DNA from: Mantis religiosa
Lineage: Eukaryota; Arthropoda; Insecta; Mantodea; Mantidae
DNA: 64,000 bases
Direction: 5' to 3'
Assembly: GCA_030765055.1 (NCBI GenBank)
Contig: CM060958.1
Coordinates: forward strand, 110,476,127-110,540,126
Part shown: positions 12,207-21,861 of the stretch, one piece after another
Numbering within the stretch: the stretch's first letter is position 1
Layout of the letters: every line of letters starts with the position of its first letter
Notes under the pieces: generated by a model
What the model was told of the DNA's origin: nothing
The model's input: only the letters and a program-made list of their open reading frames with translations
Databases searched by the model: none
Translations under genes and position numbers: made by a program

Positions 12207-12514
12207 GGTACTCCTGGTGTCCGCCTGTGAGAACCAGGCAAGTTCAGACATGTTTGGTATCGCCTACCACTGCAATGGAGGTACCACGCGAGGAACAATA
12301 TGCGGCTTTGAAATTCTGCTTTGGTCTCAACAAATCTTCAGTTGAGGCCTATACTCCTGAGGCCTGGTACTCCTGGTGTCCGCCTGTGCGAACCAGGCAA
12401 GTTCAGACATGTTTAGTATCGCCTACCACTGCAAATGGAGGTAACACGCGAGGAACAATATGCGGCTTTGAAATTCTGCTTTGGTCTCAACAAATCTTCA
12501 GTTGAGGCCTATAC
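12207..12514 (+). repeat. Tandem duplication of a mariner 5' region
   Basis: Two copies of about 148 bp, at 12207-12354 and 12366-12514, are separated by a short spacer and differ at a few positions, including a 1-bp insertion. The unit spans the end of the 5' untranslated region and the first about 28 codons of the transposase, so the start region exists twice. Confidence 0.9.
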
Positions 12515-13542
12515 AATGATACAGGAGGCCTATGGATATTCTGTTCTTCACTACAGTACACCTCGAAAGTGGTTTAAAATTTTAAAGAGGGGAGAGAATA
12601 AATTTCAAAGGAAGGTGGACCCAGTGCTCCATTTATGCTCTTACGGAAGAAAACCCGCACTGCTGCTGCCACTGTGAGAGAGGATCGACAAATTACCTTA
12701 AGATCACTTTCTGATATACTAAACGTTTCATTGGGTGCCACCCACACGTTGGTGACAGAAAGATTACATATGAGACGTGTTTGTGCGCGATGGGTGCTAA
12801 GACTGTTGATTCCCGAACAAAAGGACATTCGCATGCAGGTCTGCATGTAGTTAAAGTTGATGTTAGAGGAAGATCGGGAGCGTAAGCACGTAATCACTGC
12901 TGATGAAACTTGGCTACATCATTTTGATCCTGAGAGCTAACAGCAAAGTTAAGTGTGGAAATCTGCTTCATCACCAACCCCCAAAAAAGCAAAAATGGTT
13001 GCTTCTTTTGGGAAAATTATGGTCATCTCATTTTTGATATTCATGGAATGGTTTATCAGCAAGTTGTACCTGCACATACATCAGTAACTGGACAATACTA
13101 CAGGGATGTCCTGAAAATGTTGCAAGTCCATATCAGGTGCATAAGACCACATTTCCGCGAAGCAGGCTGGAAGCTGCACGACGATAATGCGCGGCCGCAT
13201 ATTGCCAATGTTGTTGCTGAATATATTGCAAAAGTCAACGTGAAGTACATCCCTTACCATCCCTATAGTCCGCATTTAGCCACATGTGACTTTTTTCTAT
13301 TCCCTAACTTGAAGAAACGCCTTTGTGGGAGGCATTATCCATCATCAGAAACAGTGGTAAAGGATGCGGAGGAGATTTTTAAGAATCTCTCAAAACTAGT
13401 TTCCAGCATGTCTTTGAAGACTGGCAGGAACGCTGGGAGAAGTGAATGGCATTCAGGGAAGACTATTTTGAGAAGAACCATCAAAACTATGAGGATGAGT
13501 AGAGGTAAGTTGTCAAAAGAAATTGTGATCATTCTTTATTAA
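12435..13542 (+). pseudogene. Mariner transposase, frameshifted
   Basis: Reading begins after the duplicated 5' block with MEVTREEQYAALKFCFGLNK. It shifts frame at about 12640 into a segment with REDRQITLRSLSDILNVSLG and LHMRRVCARWV (helix-turn-helix plus the WVPRLL-like linker). A stop follows at 12850. The first catalytic Asp is visible in ADETWLHHFDPES at about 12900, between open frames. The last frame (12955-13542) carries LHDDNARPHIA, with the second Asp, and PYSPHLATCDFFLFP, with the third Asp: the D,D(34)D spacing style of mariner. At least two frame breaks make it inactive. Confidence 0.88.
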
Positions 13543-13555
13543 ACAGCCCTCGTAG

Positions 13556-14112
13556 TACATGAAGGCATGTGTGGAACACAGAGAATGTATAACATTTTGA
13601 CTAACACTCAAAATAAACATCCATATAATAGATTTATTTATATTTGCTGCTTCTCGTTTTGACAGATATCAGATCGATACCTCACACAGTATGACCTCCC
13701 AACAGATCAACTTTCTTCTCTGAAGGAAAGGAATCACAAGAGGGCACAGGATCCCAGGTAGACAAAGACGAGAGAAAGCTGCTACATCCCGCAGCATTGC
13801 AACTACAATGCGCAAGCAGCCATACTTTTTGCCCTGCACCATAATACAACAGAAAATTTAAAGCTCAACTGATAGGGATAAAAAGCGAAGAGAAGTGATG
13901 GGAAAATTGATATGTGAAAGTAAGCATCGCAGCATCTGCCTGTCAAAAAGGCCACCTAACCACGGTTTAGATATCACTTGGTTTTAACCTGTTTTATCCT
14001 TCAGGTAGTTGCTATACACTATTTAAACTTATGGAATAGAGATGTTTAAATATTTCCATAAGCTAAAGAGATAATTAACTATAAGAACACAATAGAATTC
14101 CAGGTTATTCAC
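13556..14112. other. No recognisable gene
   Basis: Nothing supported in this interval between two mariner copies. Confidence 0.5.
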
Positions 14113-14115
14113 ATA

Positions 14116-15010
14116 TGAGGGCTGATCAACAAAGAGAGGCTGATATTTTTCCACAGATGGTTATAACCGCAATTCAATGTTCACGTGATCTTCTTCAAAG
14201 TAGACCCTAACTTCTTCAATGCACTTTCTATAACGTTGCTGCCAGTCTTTGAACACATGCTGCAGACCATTCTTTTTCAGGTCCTTCAGAATTGCCTCAT
14301 TTTTCTTGAGCACTGCTTCAGAGTTCTCAAATCGTATACCCCTAAGCTTCGATTATCACCGGTGATGAGTCATGACTGCATCATTATCATCCTGAAATAA
14401 ATCAAGCCAGCACAGTGTTGAAGTCGCCAGGTTCTGCAACACCAAAAAAGGCAAAGTTGTTCCATCTGCAGGGAAAGTGATGGTAATCACATTTTTTGAC
14501 TGTAATGGAATGATTTACCAGCATGCAGTCCCCCCCCCCTCACACTACTGTTACAGCAGCATACTACACGTCAGTATTGGCTACACGGATGAAGCACATT
14601 GCAAGGAAACGACCAGAGCTTTCTTGGACTGTGTGGCGACTTCATCATAATGCACGGCCTTACGTCGCAAACCAAGTCATGCAGTTACTGGCTCGATTCA
14701 ACATCACCTGTGTACCACATCCACCTTATAGTCCCAATCTTGCACCCTGTCACTTTTTGATTCCCATCACTAAAGGCAAAGCTTAGGGGTATTTCATTTG
14801 AGAACTCTGAAGCAGTACTCAAGAAAAGTGAGGTGATTCTCAAGGACCTGGCAACGAATGGTCTGCAGCACGTGTTCAAGGACTGCTAGAGATGATATAA
14901 AACGTGTATTGAAGTAGGAGGGCACTACTTTGAAAAAGATCATGTAAACAATGAATTGCACTAATAAACATATGTGAAAAGAACAGCCTGTCTTTGCTGA
15001 TCAGTCCTCG
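14116..15010 (+). mobile_element. Fold-back mariner with about 235-bp inverted arms
   Basis: TA-bordered (14114-14115 and 15011-15012), with ends TGAGGGCTGATCAACAAAGA and the complement of CTTTGCTGATCAGTCCTCG. The left arm (14116-14352) is a diverged inverted copy of the right arm (14776-15010), which is the 3' end of the transposase gene plus the 3' untranslated region. The normal 5' end and the N-terminal coding are gone. The centre (about 14400-14786) still encodes the middle of a mariner transposase: VMVITFFDCNGMIYQHAV, RLHHNARPYVA and PPYSPNLAPCHF. The LHHNAR motif has Asn where the catalytic Asp should be read (HHDNAR), and the CH replaces CD, so two catalytic positions appear lost. Confidence 0.85.
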
Positions 15011-15170
15011 TATAAAGAGCATATATGCAAAATTGTGAAATTATAGGATGAAAACTACATTGAGGAAACTTTGCTCGTCCTAATTATTGAGCTTTGAAAC
15101 CATTTTCAATATTTCTTGATCAAATAAACATACCGAAACTTTCCGCAGATGACGTTATAGTTTAAATATA

Positions 15171-16090
15171 CGAGGGTCGTTTGATAAGTCTGGTTAATTT
15201 CCATAAGGCTTGGAGATTTTTTGTTGAAACTTTATGGGTGGTGAGCCTGATTATTCAAAGGATTGTACAAAAAATTTGAATGTGTTACCATGTACAGTTA
15301 ACTGTTGACAGCCATCTGAATTGGTCAGTGTCATAACTGCGATTGAAAATGAATGAAAAAAACAACAACAGTTTCGTGCTGTTGTCAAGCATTTTCATTT
15401 GAACGGCTGGACAGTCGCACAAGTCAAAACTGAATTTTATGAAGTTCACGCATACTCTGCATTAACATTGAAGACCATTTACTTTTGGATCAATGAATTT
15501 AAACGTGGTCGTAAAGACAACGAAGGCGAATCTCGCTCTGGTCGCCCAATTGGGTCCACCATACAGGATACCATTGAAAAAGTCTACGCTCTGGTTATGC
15601 AAGACCTCCGAATAAAAATTCATGAGATTGCTGAGGCTGTAGGTATCTCAACTGAACGGGTGCATAATATCCTGCATGAAAAATTAGCAATGAGAAATAC
15701 ATATGTATGCAAGATGGATGCCAGGATGCTCACAAACGACCAAAAGCGCATCCGGAAGAACACTTCTACCAAGTGTATGGCGATTTTTAATCGGTACCCG
15801 CAAGATTTTTTGCGCCGAATTGTGACAGTGTATGAAACTTGGATTTTTCATTACTCACCAGAGTCAAAAGCAACAGTGAAAACAATGGACAAAGTCTTGT
15901 GAAGTACACCAAAACAGCAAGTTATTTTGACAGCTGGTAAGGTGATGGTCACTTTTTTGGAGGATTCTCAGGGAATAATTCTCATAGACTACTTGGAAAA
16001 ATGCAGAACCATAACTATTGTGGTGCATTGTTGGATCATTTGCAACATGAGTTGACTGAAAACAGACCAATATTGAAACGCATTTGAAAA
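15171..16090 (+). mobile_element. Mariner element, 3'-truncated
   Basis: The left end CGAGGGTCGTTTGATAAGTC follows TA at 15169-15170. A frame at 15399-15902 encodes the N-terminal helix-turn-helix region (KTIYFWINEFKRGRKD, SGRPIGSTIQDTIEKVYALV, EIAEAVGISTERVHNILHEK). It continues to VTVYETWIFHYSPESK, where the first catalytic Asp of VDETW is Tyr. After a stop at about 15900 the family sequence continues in other frames to about 16085 and then ends before the second Asp. No right inverted end is found. Dead copy. Confidence 0.85.
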
Positions 16091-16374
16091 TTATGGAAAA
16101 AAGGATGCAGGACTAAAATAGAGGAGCGTAATTATTTACTACAGGAATGCAAAAAGAGTGGAATTAAGCACACGTAGGAAGAGGAGTATACTTATTTCCA
16201 GACCTTAAAGAGAGGCTAAACCTATATTCACTTTGTTTCAGGACATAGTCTATATAATATATTTAAAAAGAATCGGAAAGAATAATTCAGATTTATGTGA
16301 GCAAAGTAACCATTTAGATTCATGTTATCTTTGAGCAAAGAATTCAGAGTAGTTTTTATCGCCTATTTTACTAT
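16091..16374. other. No recognisable gene
   Basis: AT-rich interval with no supported feature. Confidence 0.45.
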
Positions 16375-16375
16375 A

Positions 16376-16600
16376 TACGGCTCTGCAGGCAGCGACACTC
16401 ATACACGAGATGAAGATGGGGCACCGACGCAATAAGATGTCAGGGGAAACCGAAGATCCCGGAGAAAACTTGCCCCAGCACTGTATTATCCACCACAAAT
16501 CTTCTTTGCAGTCGCCGGAGATCGAACTGGGGCCATCTTGGTCAGAGCCAACCGATCTAACCCACGGGAAGACAGATAGTGGAGGTGTGACGTCAGCTCC
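16376..16600 (-). mobile_element. tRNA-derived SINE, family C, diverged copy
   Basis: Aligns in order with the better copy at 56185-56437 (minus). Shared blocks include the CTGCAGGC..TGATACA-like tail side, AGATCCCGGAGAAAACTTG and CACCACAAATCTTCTTTGC. They continue to a degraded B-box and the head at about 16545-16565. It is considerably diverged, and the tRNA head is poor. The stretch beyond the head (16575-16665) resembles 61570-61660, so a second repeat abuts it. Confidence 0.6.
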
Positions 16601-16749
16601 GCCAGCTCTCATTGTAAACTATACCCCCGAATGAAAGGCAGGTTAGCGTGTGATATCACCGTGCTGATTTTTGCTGCCCAAGAGAAATGACACAGTTTGA
16701 TGTGTTGGGGTTCCGACAGGTTAGGAAAAAACAGGAAACGTATCGGGTA

Positions 16750-17349
16750 CTAATAATATGTAGAACTTATATCTTCGCTGTTATAACTTAATGTTGACTG
16801 CTTTAATTACACAATTGGTCACAGTTTGCAAACAATTACATTTTGGCTCTGTGCTATGAGAAAATATATAAAACTTCAACTCGTTGTTTATCTGAAGGTC
16901 AAGCATGTTATTAAGTAAATAAAATAAAACAAAGTAATTTTCTCTGCAAATTAGAGGAGAACCATTCAGTACAGTATTACATGGACATTTTACGACACTT
17001 TGTTTCCTTTTTCTTTAACTAGTTTATCAATAACAGGACGTAATGTCAGGGAAATTTGTAATTGAAGGCTGCATGCTAGATTGTGATCCAACAATGAGCT
17101 TCGGGGTTTGGACTTTGCTAATTTTATAACACAAAGTTTTGTTCGCATACATATGTCGAGCCAAACATACAGTTTCCGTGAGGCAAGTGAATACAACCTC
17201 GGTAATCTGGTTTGGGGGATATTCTTGTAAAAATCAGCCAAGTCTTTCTTGTGTGTATATTTGTCCTTCAATAAATTGTCACATTGTAAATTTAACAGTT
17301 CCATTTTGCACATGGCAGCTAAATTGTTGTCATAGAGGGAAAGGAACAA
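16750..17349 (-). mobile_element. hAT-derived repeat, copy a
   Basis: The minus frame 17349-16990 reads MELLNLQCDNLLKDKYTHKK, then DLADFYKNIPQTRLPRLYSL, a segment matching the C-terminal dimerisation region of hAT-type transposases. It continues to a LRLQIS-like end and DKLVKEK. The usual motif FGSTYLCEQTFSVMK is degraded to WLDICMRTKLCVIK. Downstream sequence to about 16750 (GCTCTGTGCTATGAGAAAAT) also recurs in copies b (50650-51280) and c (62740-63300). Only the C-terminal part of a transposase is present in all three copies, so this is a non-autonomous or retained-fragment family. A domesticated hAT gene fragment is an alternative. Confidence 0.65.
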
Positions 17350-17637
17350 TGGGAAGGCGTAGTCTATAACAAGCCCATTTCTGGGTTTGGGGGTGCAGGT
17401 GTCAGAGGAAAGTGGCCCTGCTCAGGTTAGGTTGCCCGAAGCGTCTTTCGGCAGCCGGTAACTAGGTCTTCGGCGAGGAACTCTATTGGCCAAGGGCATT
17501 CACCAGGTTATTGGAATGGGAGTCTAGCTTATTGTAAATGGTACGGAATCTCTCACGCACAACGTCTACTATGGGACTCCGGAGTAGGTGTGGAGGATAT
17601 GGGACGTGAATCTGCACCCAGTATCGCAGATAATTCG

Positions 17638-17790
17638 TAGCGCCCCCTGTGATTTTGTATTCACAGCGCCTTTTATATAGGCAACTTGGTACTACAGGGC
17701 TCTTGCCGTGACGTCACACACACAGAAAGCCTCGCTCCCGGCTAAAATACGTCTCAACTCTCGAAGCTGTCTTCCTCTGGTCCAACCACT
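17638..17790 (-). promoter_or_regulatory. TATA-like leader of the hAT-derived repeat, copy a
   Basis: On the minus strand, a conserved 150-bp block runs from an AGAGGAAGACAG motif through AGCCGGGAGCGAGGC and GTGACGTCA, a CRE-like palindrome, to CTATATAAAAGGCGCTGTG, a TATA-like box. The same block lies upstream of copies b and c. In this copy about 290 bp (17350-17637) separate it from the coding remnant, while in b and c it is adjacent. Promoter function is inferred from motif order only. Confidence 0.5.
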
Positions 17791-17807
17791 GAGCCACGGC
17801 GCGGCCA
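17784..17807 (-). mobile_element. tRNA head fragment of SINE family C
   Basis: A short match to the head of the 56185-56437 copy (complement of CCACTGAGCCACGGCGCGGCC). Only the A-box side is present. It is too short to say how it got here. Confidence 0.5.
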
Positions 17808-17917
17808 TATGTATGGAAAGTACCTGTTCCGCTGGCCAACTTTAAGACAACATACCAAAGTAACATCAAAATACTGGAGTGCAAGAGAGCAAATGGCTCC
17901 TTGTCAACTGCTTAACA

Positions 17918-18410
17918 TTAATGGAAATGAATTGTTCTTTCACACTGACCGTGTGTAGGATAAATTGTGGAAACGTAGAGCCAGAATTAAAATTCAGTGC
18001 CATAGCCGGGATTTGAACCACGGATCTTCTGGTTTCCGCCCAGCCGATCTACCACTGACCTACTATGAATTTTTCATTCGGACTCTACGTTTCCACAATT
18101 TAGCCTACACACGGCCAGTGTGAAAGAACAATTAATTTCCATTAATTCACCTAATAGTGGTTAACTATAAAGCCCGGGCCTTACAGTACTTGCACGTTGT
18201 AAGTCGCCATGAAGGTAGTCGTCTCATGTGTTTATGAGAACTCCTAAGTGGTTTACTGGTAAAATACGAGTCAGTCGGAGAATTTAATGTCATGTCGGCA
18301 CGTTGGCCATAGTAGCTCAGTGGTAGAGTGGCTGGACGGAAACCAGAAGATCCATGGTTTAAATCCCGGCGATGGCATTGCATTTTTCATTCTGACTCTA
18401 CGTTGCTTAA
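17918..18410. mobile_element. Family T: tRNA-like cores in an inverted-repeat frame
   Basis: Arms of about 80 bp (17918-17997 and 18066-18145) are near-perfect inverted copies (TTCTTTCACACTG..GTGTGTAGG..AAATTGTGGAAACGTAGAG). They enclose a minus-strand tRNA-like core (17998-18064: A-box TAGGTCAGTGG, B-box GGTTCAAATCC). A conserved linker (18146-18298) leads to a second, plus-strand tRNA-like core (18299-18374: TAGCTCAGTGG, GGTTTAAATCC). After that the arm sequence starts again (TTTTCATTCTGACTCTACG) until a family A SINE interrupts it. Related pieces occur at 35470, 44640, 46105, 58380 and 58685. It could be a TIR transposon that picked up a tRNA, or a rearranged dimeric SINE. Confidence 0.7.
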
Positions 18411-18418
18411 CATTAAAT

Positions 18419-18655
18419 TTTTTTTTAATTTACGTCCTCCAACGTTAAGTCATATCGGACGATGAATGGAATTGATGAAATGATGCTCAAATGAAACCGG
18501 GGTCCATGGAGCTTAGAGTCACCCGACATTCGTCTTAGAGGATAAGGGAAAACCCCGGAAAAACCTTATCCAGGTAACTCGCCCTGACCGAGATTCGAAC
18601 TCGGGACCTCTTGAACGCGAGGCAGACATGCTACCACCACGCTACCAAGGCGGGC
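18419..18655 (-). mobile_element. tRNA-derived SINE, family A, copy 2
   Basis: Flanked by a 14-bp target duplication, GCTTAACATTAAAT (18405-18418) and GCTTAACATTAGAT (18656-18669), with one mismatch. On the minus strand the head carries TAGCGTGGTGG (A-box) and GAGTTCGAATC (B-box). The T-rich end is at 18419. Head, body and tail are all present. It sits in the body of a family T element, so it is younger than that element. Confidence 0.93.
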
Positions 18656-18855
18656 GCTTAACATTAGATATCAACCACATTTCGCTCTCTATCTTTTATA
18701 TCGCTCTCTGTCTTTCTTTCTCTGGCTAGATTTAAATTACTTTGTATAGAACTTTAGTCATAAAATCTGAATAAGAGCTGGTAAAATTAAGATTTTAAAT
18801 TTTGTGTATGTGTGTGCGTGAGCGTGTGTGAAGGAAAAGCAGAAGTAGCTGTAAC

Positions 18856-19275
18856 TAGACCGCGAACAAAATGCTATTGGAGGCCTGGCATACCAACACT
18901 GGAGTCTTTTAGCTTTCCCCCTCTATCGTCATCTTTGATTGCCTCTCCTCCATCGTGCGGGCTGCACTGATCATGCTTCATTCACTGTTACATTAACTCC
19001 TTGCATTTTCTGCCGAATCACTGTGTTGTTTCTCACGGTTTAAAGAAACTATGATTCTATCTATTTGTTAATTGATTGTGCGGTCATGTCTAAGGTAATT
19101 ATTTTCTGTTAACTTTGAAAATCAAAACAGTATTAAAATACACTCGTTTTGTGTGGTTTGCGCTCTGTCGCATGCAGGAAGGGAGGGGTGAGAGTCACGT
19201 GATGCTTGGATGACGTGTAGGGGAGAAGGCTCTCCTCGCGCATGCCCACATCAAACGCATTTAGTTTGCGGTCTA
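18856..19275. mobile_element. MITE candidate (hAT-like size of target duplication)
   Basis: Inverted ends TAGACCGCGAACAAAATGC (18856) and the complement of GCATTTAGTTTGCGGTCTA (ending 19275) match over about 19 bp with two differences. The flanking 8-mers GCTGTAAC and CCTGTAAT agree at 6 of 8 positions, as an old 8-bp target duplication would. The 420-bp interior has no coding. The assignment rests on ends and flanks alone. Confidence 0.5.
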
Positions 19276-19492
19276 CCTGTAATTTAATATCCTATGTATG
19301 GCAATAATAGTCGATTCGAAAATGTTAGAGTGCTTTTGTTTTGAGCAAGATTGGAATGTTGCGATATGAATTCGGGATTATAGTGATGTAAATAATTAAA
19401 TATAAGTGGAATATGTATATACTATGTCCTACGAGAGAACAAAGTATCCTATCATTCCGCGTCCACATGCGTTCGGAGTGACAGTACTGTTA

Positions 19493-19640
19493 CCGCTTCG
19501 TTAAGTATAATATTAATATGTATTAATAATATGAGTATGAATTTTCAACACAAAACACGTATTTATTCAAACCAACCGCTTAATCGCTTCGTAAAGTATA
19601 ATATTGATATTAATTTTCGACACTAAAGTCACATTTTTTC
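19493..19640 (+). repeat. Diverged tandem duplication
   Basis: The pattern CGCTTCGTTAAGTATAATATT, then GAATTTTCAACAC, repeats about 88 bp later as CGCTTCGTAAAGTATAATATT and TAATTTTCGACAC. It has no known role and may belong to the untranslated end of the adjacent transposase fragment. Confidence 0.55.
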
Positions 19641-19664
19641 AGCTAAGTATCACGTAGCGCACTA

Positions 19665-20160
19665 TTAATATCCATGAAAATTAACTGCTATTTACGTATT
19701 TTTCATACTCTTTAGCACAAGACTTGACCATTGCCAGCAATTCCGCCTTAACATGACCTTCGTGGAAAATTATATTTTTACTCTGTAGCCATGTTAAGAT
19801 GTTACTTGTTTAGTATGCGTTCTTACCACACTCTGTGGTAGAGGGCACTGTCCATCACAACAACGCTATTTGGTTGTAATTTGGGGAGATTATTTTCTAA
19901 CCAGGAATTGAAAACTTCGCCATTTATTTCTTCATGATAGTCTCCCGTTGTTTTGGAGACGAACACAAACTCGCCACCCTCGATAAAGCCATCATCACAC
20001 CCTATGTGCAAAACTATAGGACGTTTACCTTTTTTCTATTTCGCCGTTGTGTCAGTTCATACTTTGCTTGTGGTGTGTCCCCCACGTTAACCCTCGTTTC
20101 GCCTAAATAACAAACTTTCCGCAATTTACGGAGTTCCTTCAATATGCGCGCGCAGCATGA
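19665..20160 (-). pseudogene. DDE transposase fragment (IS630/Tc1-like type)
   Basis: Minus-strand pieces in shifting frames read KELRKLRKVCYLGETRVN, HIGCDDGFIEGGEFVFVSKT, WLENNLPKLQPNSVVVMD, then HVKAELLAMVKSCAKEYEKY. This order matches a DDE transposase family common in arthropod genomes. The first motif, usually YLDETWVN, has Gly for the catalytic Asp (YLGETRVN). The second, VVMDSALYH, keeps its Asp. The fragment at 45340-45699 carries the same family's N-terminal half with an intact YYLDETWMNEGH. Pseudogene by frameshifts and a lost catalytic residue. Confidence 0.75.
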
Positions 20161-20164
20161 ATTA

Positions 20165-21120
20165 CTTTAATTACAAACTAACTTAACTATCTATTAGCAT
20201 ATGTTTTATAGTTGAAATACGCTTAATGCGCTTCAGCAAAACGAACTCAGAACTCTACACCTCAGTAGCACTACTTTTCAAGGGACTTTTTACATGGCGG
20301 ATGCATCATGAAAATTGTGAGGAAGGCGAGCTATGGTCAATGATCACATGGTTTTGCTTACATCTACGTTATTCTCGCGCTGTAAGCAGTATAGAGAATA
20401 GACGGGAATTTTAAATATTATGGGATAACACATGGACACAAGATTAAGTGAGAAAGCCAGCTAATTTACATACAAGAGTGAGTAAGTCATTATTTAAACA
20501 AACATACTACGACTCTCCATTCGCCAACATTAGATAAATTTCATGCAACTACAACCGAGTTGTATCTGCAGTCATCAGGTACAAAAGAAATCTTTCTTCT
20601 CAACAGTAGTAAATGTCATGATCTACAACAGGCCTGAAGAAAACTCTCCGCTAAAGTAGGCATATACATACAAACAGTATGCGTTGTTTCAAAAGATGCA
20701 ATTCCACAGAGAAGGTGGGGGGTGGCATGCTGTTCCTTTTCAAATCAATTTCAGAGTAGTCTGAAGTAGGAGATTTGTTTTGACAACTGATATGCAAGGA
20801 TTTCAATCAAATATGCTTACATTTGTTTGGGCTCTGAGTTCTGTTGACTTTCATTCCCTTCTAGGTTTAATAAAAGCTGAAGGCTCACTACCAGAATGAA
20901 TCGCTTTTTCGTCCAATTGTGTATCATAAGCTCAGAATGTACACAACAGGGCAAAGTTTTCCAATGGACGAGGGGGTTGGAGAGACAAGGGGAACAAAGG
21001 TATATGTCCGATTAGTTTAGCCTAGTGAAAGCAAAAGTTAAGTTTATCTGCTGATCAACAATGACAACCTTGCCCTCCACCGACCACAGGAGGCAGGTGA
21101 CGATGAAAGTAATAATGCCT
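20165..21120. other. No recognisable gene
   Basis: Short frames without motif; nothing supported. Confidence 0.5.
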
Positions 21121-21132
21121 TTAAGCAGTCTA

Positions 21133-21256
21133 ACCACCACCACCACCACCGCCACCGCCACCGCCACCTCCACCTCCACCTCCGCCGCCAACGCCACCGC
21201 CATCGCCGCCGCCGCCACCACCATCGCCGCCGCCACCACCATCACCATCACCAGCG
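21133..21256. repeat. Compound ACC/GCC/TCC/ATC trinucleotide repeat
   Basis: About 124 bp of interleaved ACC, GCC, TCC and ATC triplets. One strand reads as Gly/Val-rich and the other as Thr/Ala/Ser-rich peptide, purely from the repeat. It ends 9 bp before the mariner end at 21266. Confidence 0.95.
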
Positions 21257-21265
21257 ACAATAATT

Positions 21266-21656
21266 CGAGGGCTGCTTAATAAAAAATGATCTAAATCTTG
21301 TTTTGACAACGTACCTTTACTCATCCTCAATTTTGATGGTCATTCTCAAAATAGTCTCCCCTGAATGCGATGCACTTGTCTCAGCGTTTCTGTCAGTCTT
21401 CAAAGACATGCTGGAAACCATGTTTTGAGAGATCCTTCAAAATCGCCTTCACAACCTTCACCACTGCTTCTGATGATGGATAATGCCTCCCACGAAGGTG
21501 TTTCTTCATGTTAGGGAATAGGAAAAGGTGACATGCGGCTAAATCCGGACTATAGGGAGGGTGAGGGATGCACTTCACGTTGATTTTTGCAAGATATTTA
21601 AAATTGGCAATATGTGACAGCGCATTATCGTGGTGCACCATCCAGCCTGCTTCACA
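21266..21656 (-). mobile_element. Mariner 3' half, joined to a LINE fragment
   Basis: The left end CGAGGGCTGCTTAATAAAAAA is the same TIR type as the element at 12089-13552. The minus frame 21641-21393 encodes VHHDNALSHIANF (second catalytic Asp), then PPYSPDLAACHLFLFP, in which His replaces the third Asp, then KHLRGRHYPSSEAVVK. Similarity stops at about 21656, where a plus-strand RT fragment starts. The 5' half is missing. Confidence 0.85.
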
Positions 21657-21860
21657 GATATGCCAACGACGTGCTTCTGTTCCGCACAGATAAACACCTG
21701 ATAAGAGCCTTCCACCCCGTACAAAGAAATCTCCACCTGTTCCAACAGTGGTGCAAACGCTGGCGAATTTCTGTTATGCCACCCGTAAAAGTTCAAGACA
21801 TATGAACGCTGTCGAATGCACATACTGAGCGCTGTTGCCAAACGTAGTACGGTCACCTGC
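21657..21860 (+). pseudogene. LINE (jockey-like) reverse transcriptase fragment
   Basis: The plus frame reads RYANDVLLFRTDKHLIRAF, then LHLFQQWCKRWRISV. This is the non-LTR RT catalytic region in which YADD should appear; here it is YAND, so one catalytic Asp is lost. The pattern LHLFQQWCKRWRISVNPSKS-like is typical of jockey-clade RTs. The RT C-terminal segments at 34881-35465 and 43931-44605 look like the same clade. Its far end is unclear. Confidence 0.75.
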
Positions 21861-21861
21861 A

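Larger units (their letters stand above)
12089..13552 (+). mobile_element. Mariner element with both TIRs and an internal duplication
   Basis: Inverted ends CGAGGGCTGTTGAATAAAGAA (left) and the complement of TTCTTTATTAAACAGCCCTCG (right) are bordered by TA (12087-12088 and 13553-13554). The 1,464-bp length includes a duplicated block: 12207-12354 repeats at 12366-12514 with about 159-bp spacing. Without it the element would be near 1.3 kb, normal for mariner. Confidence 0.92.

Noticed and set aside
18299..18374. A possible functional tRNA gene
   Set aside because: A- and B-boxes and some stems are present, but the T-stem and anticodon loop are damaged, and the unit recurs as a dispersed repeat, so it is tRNA-derived and not a working tRNA gene.
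21012..21330. Gly-, Val/Ala- and Thr/Ala-rich frames
   Set aside because: They follow from the compound trinucleotide repeat; no start context or conserved flank.
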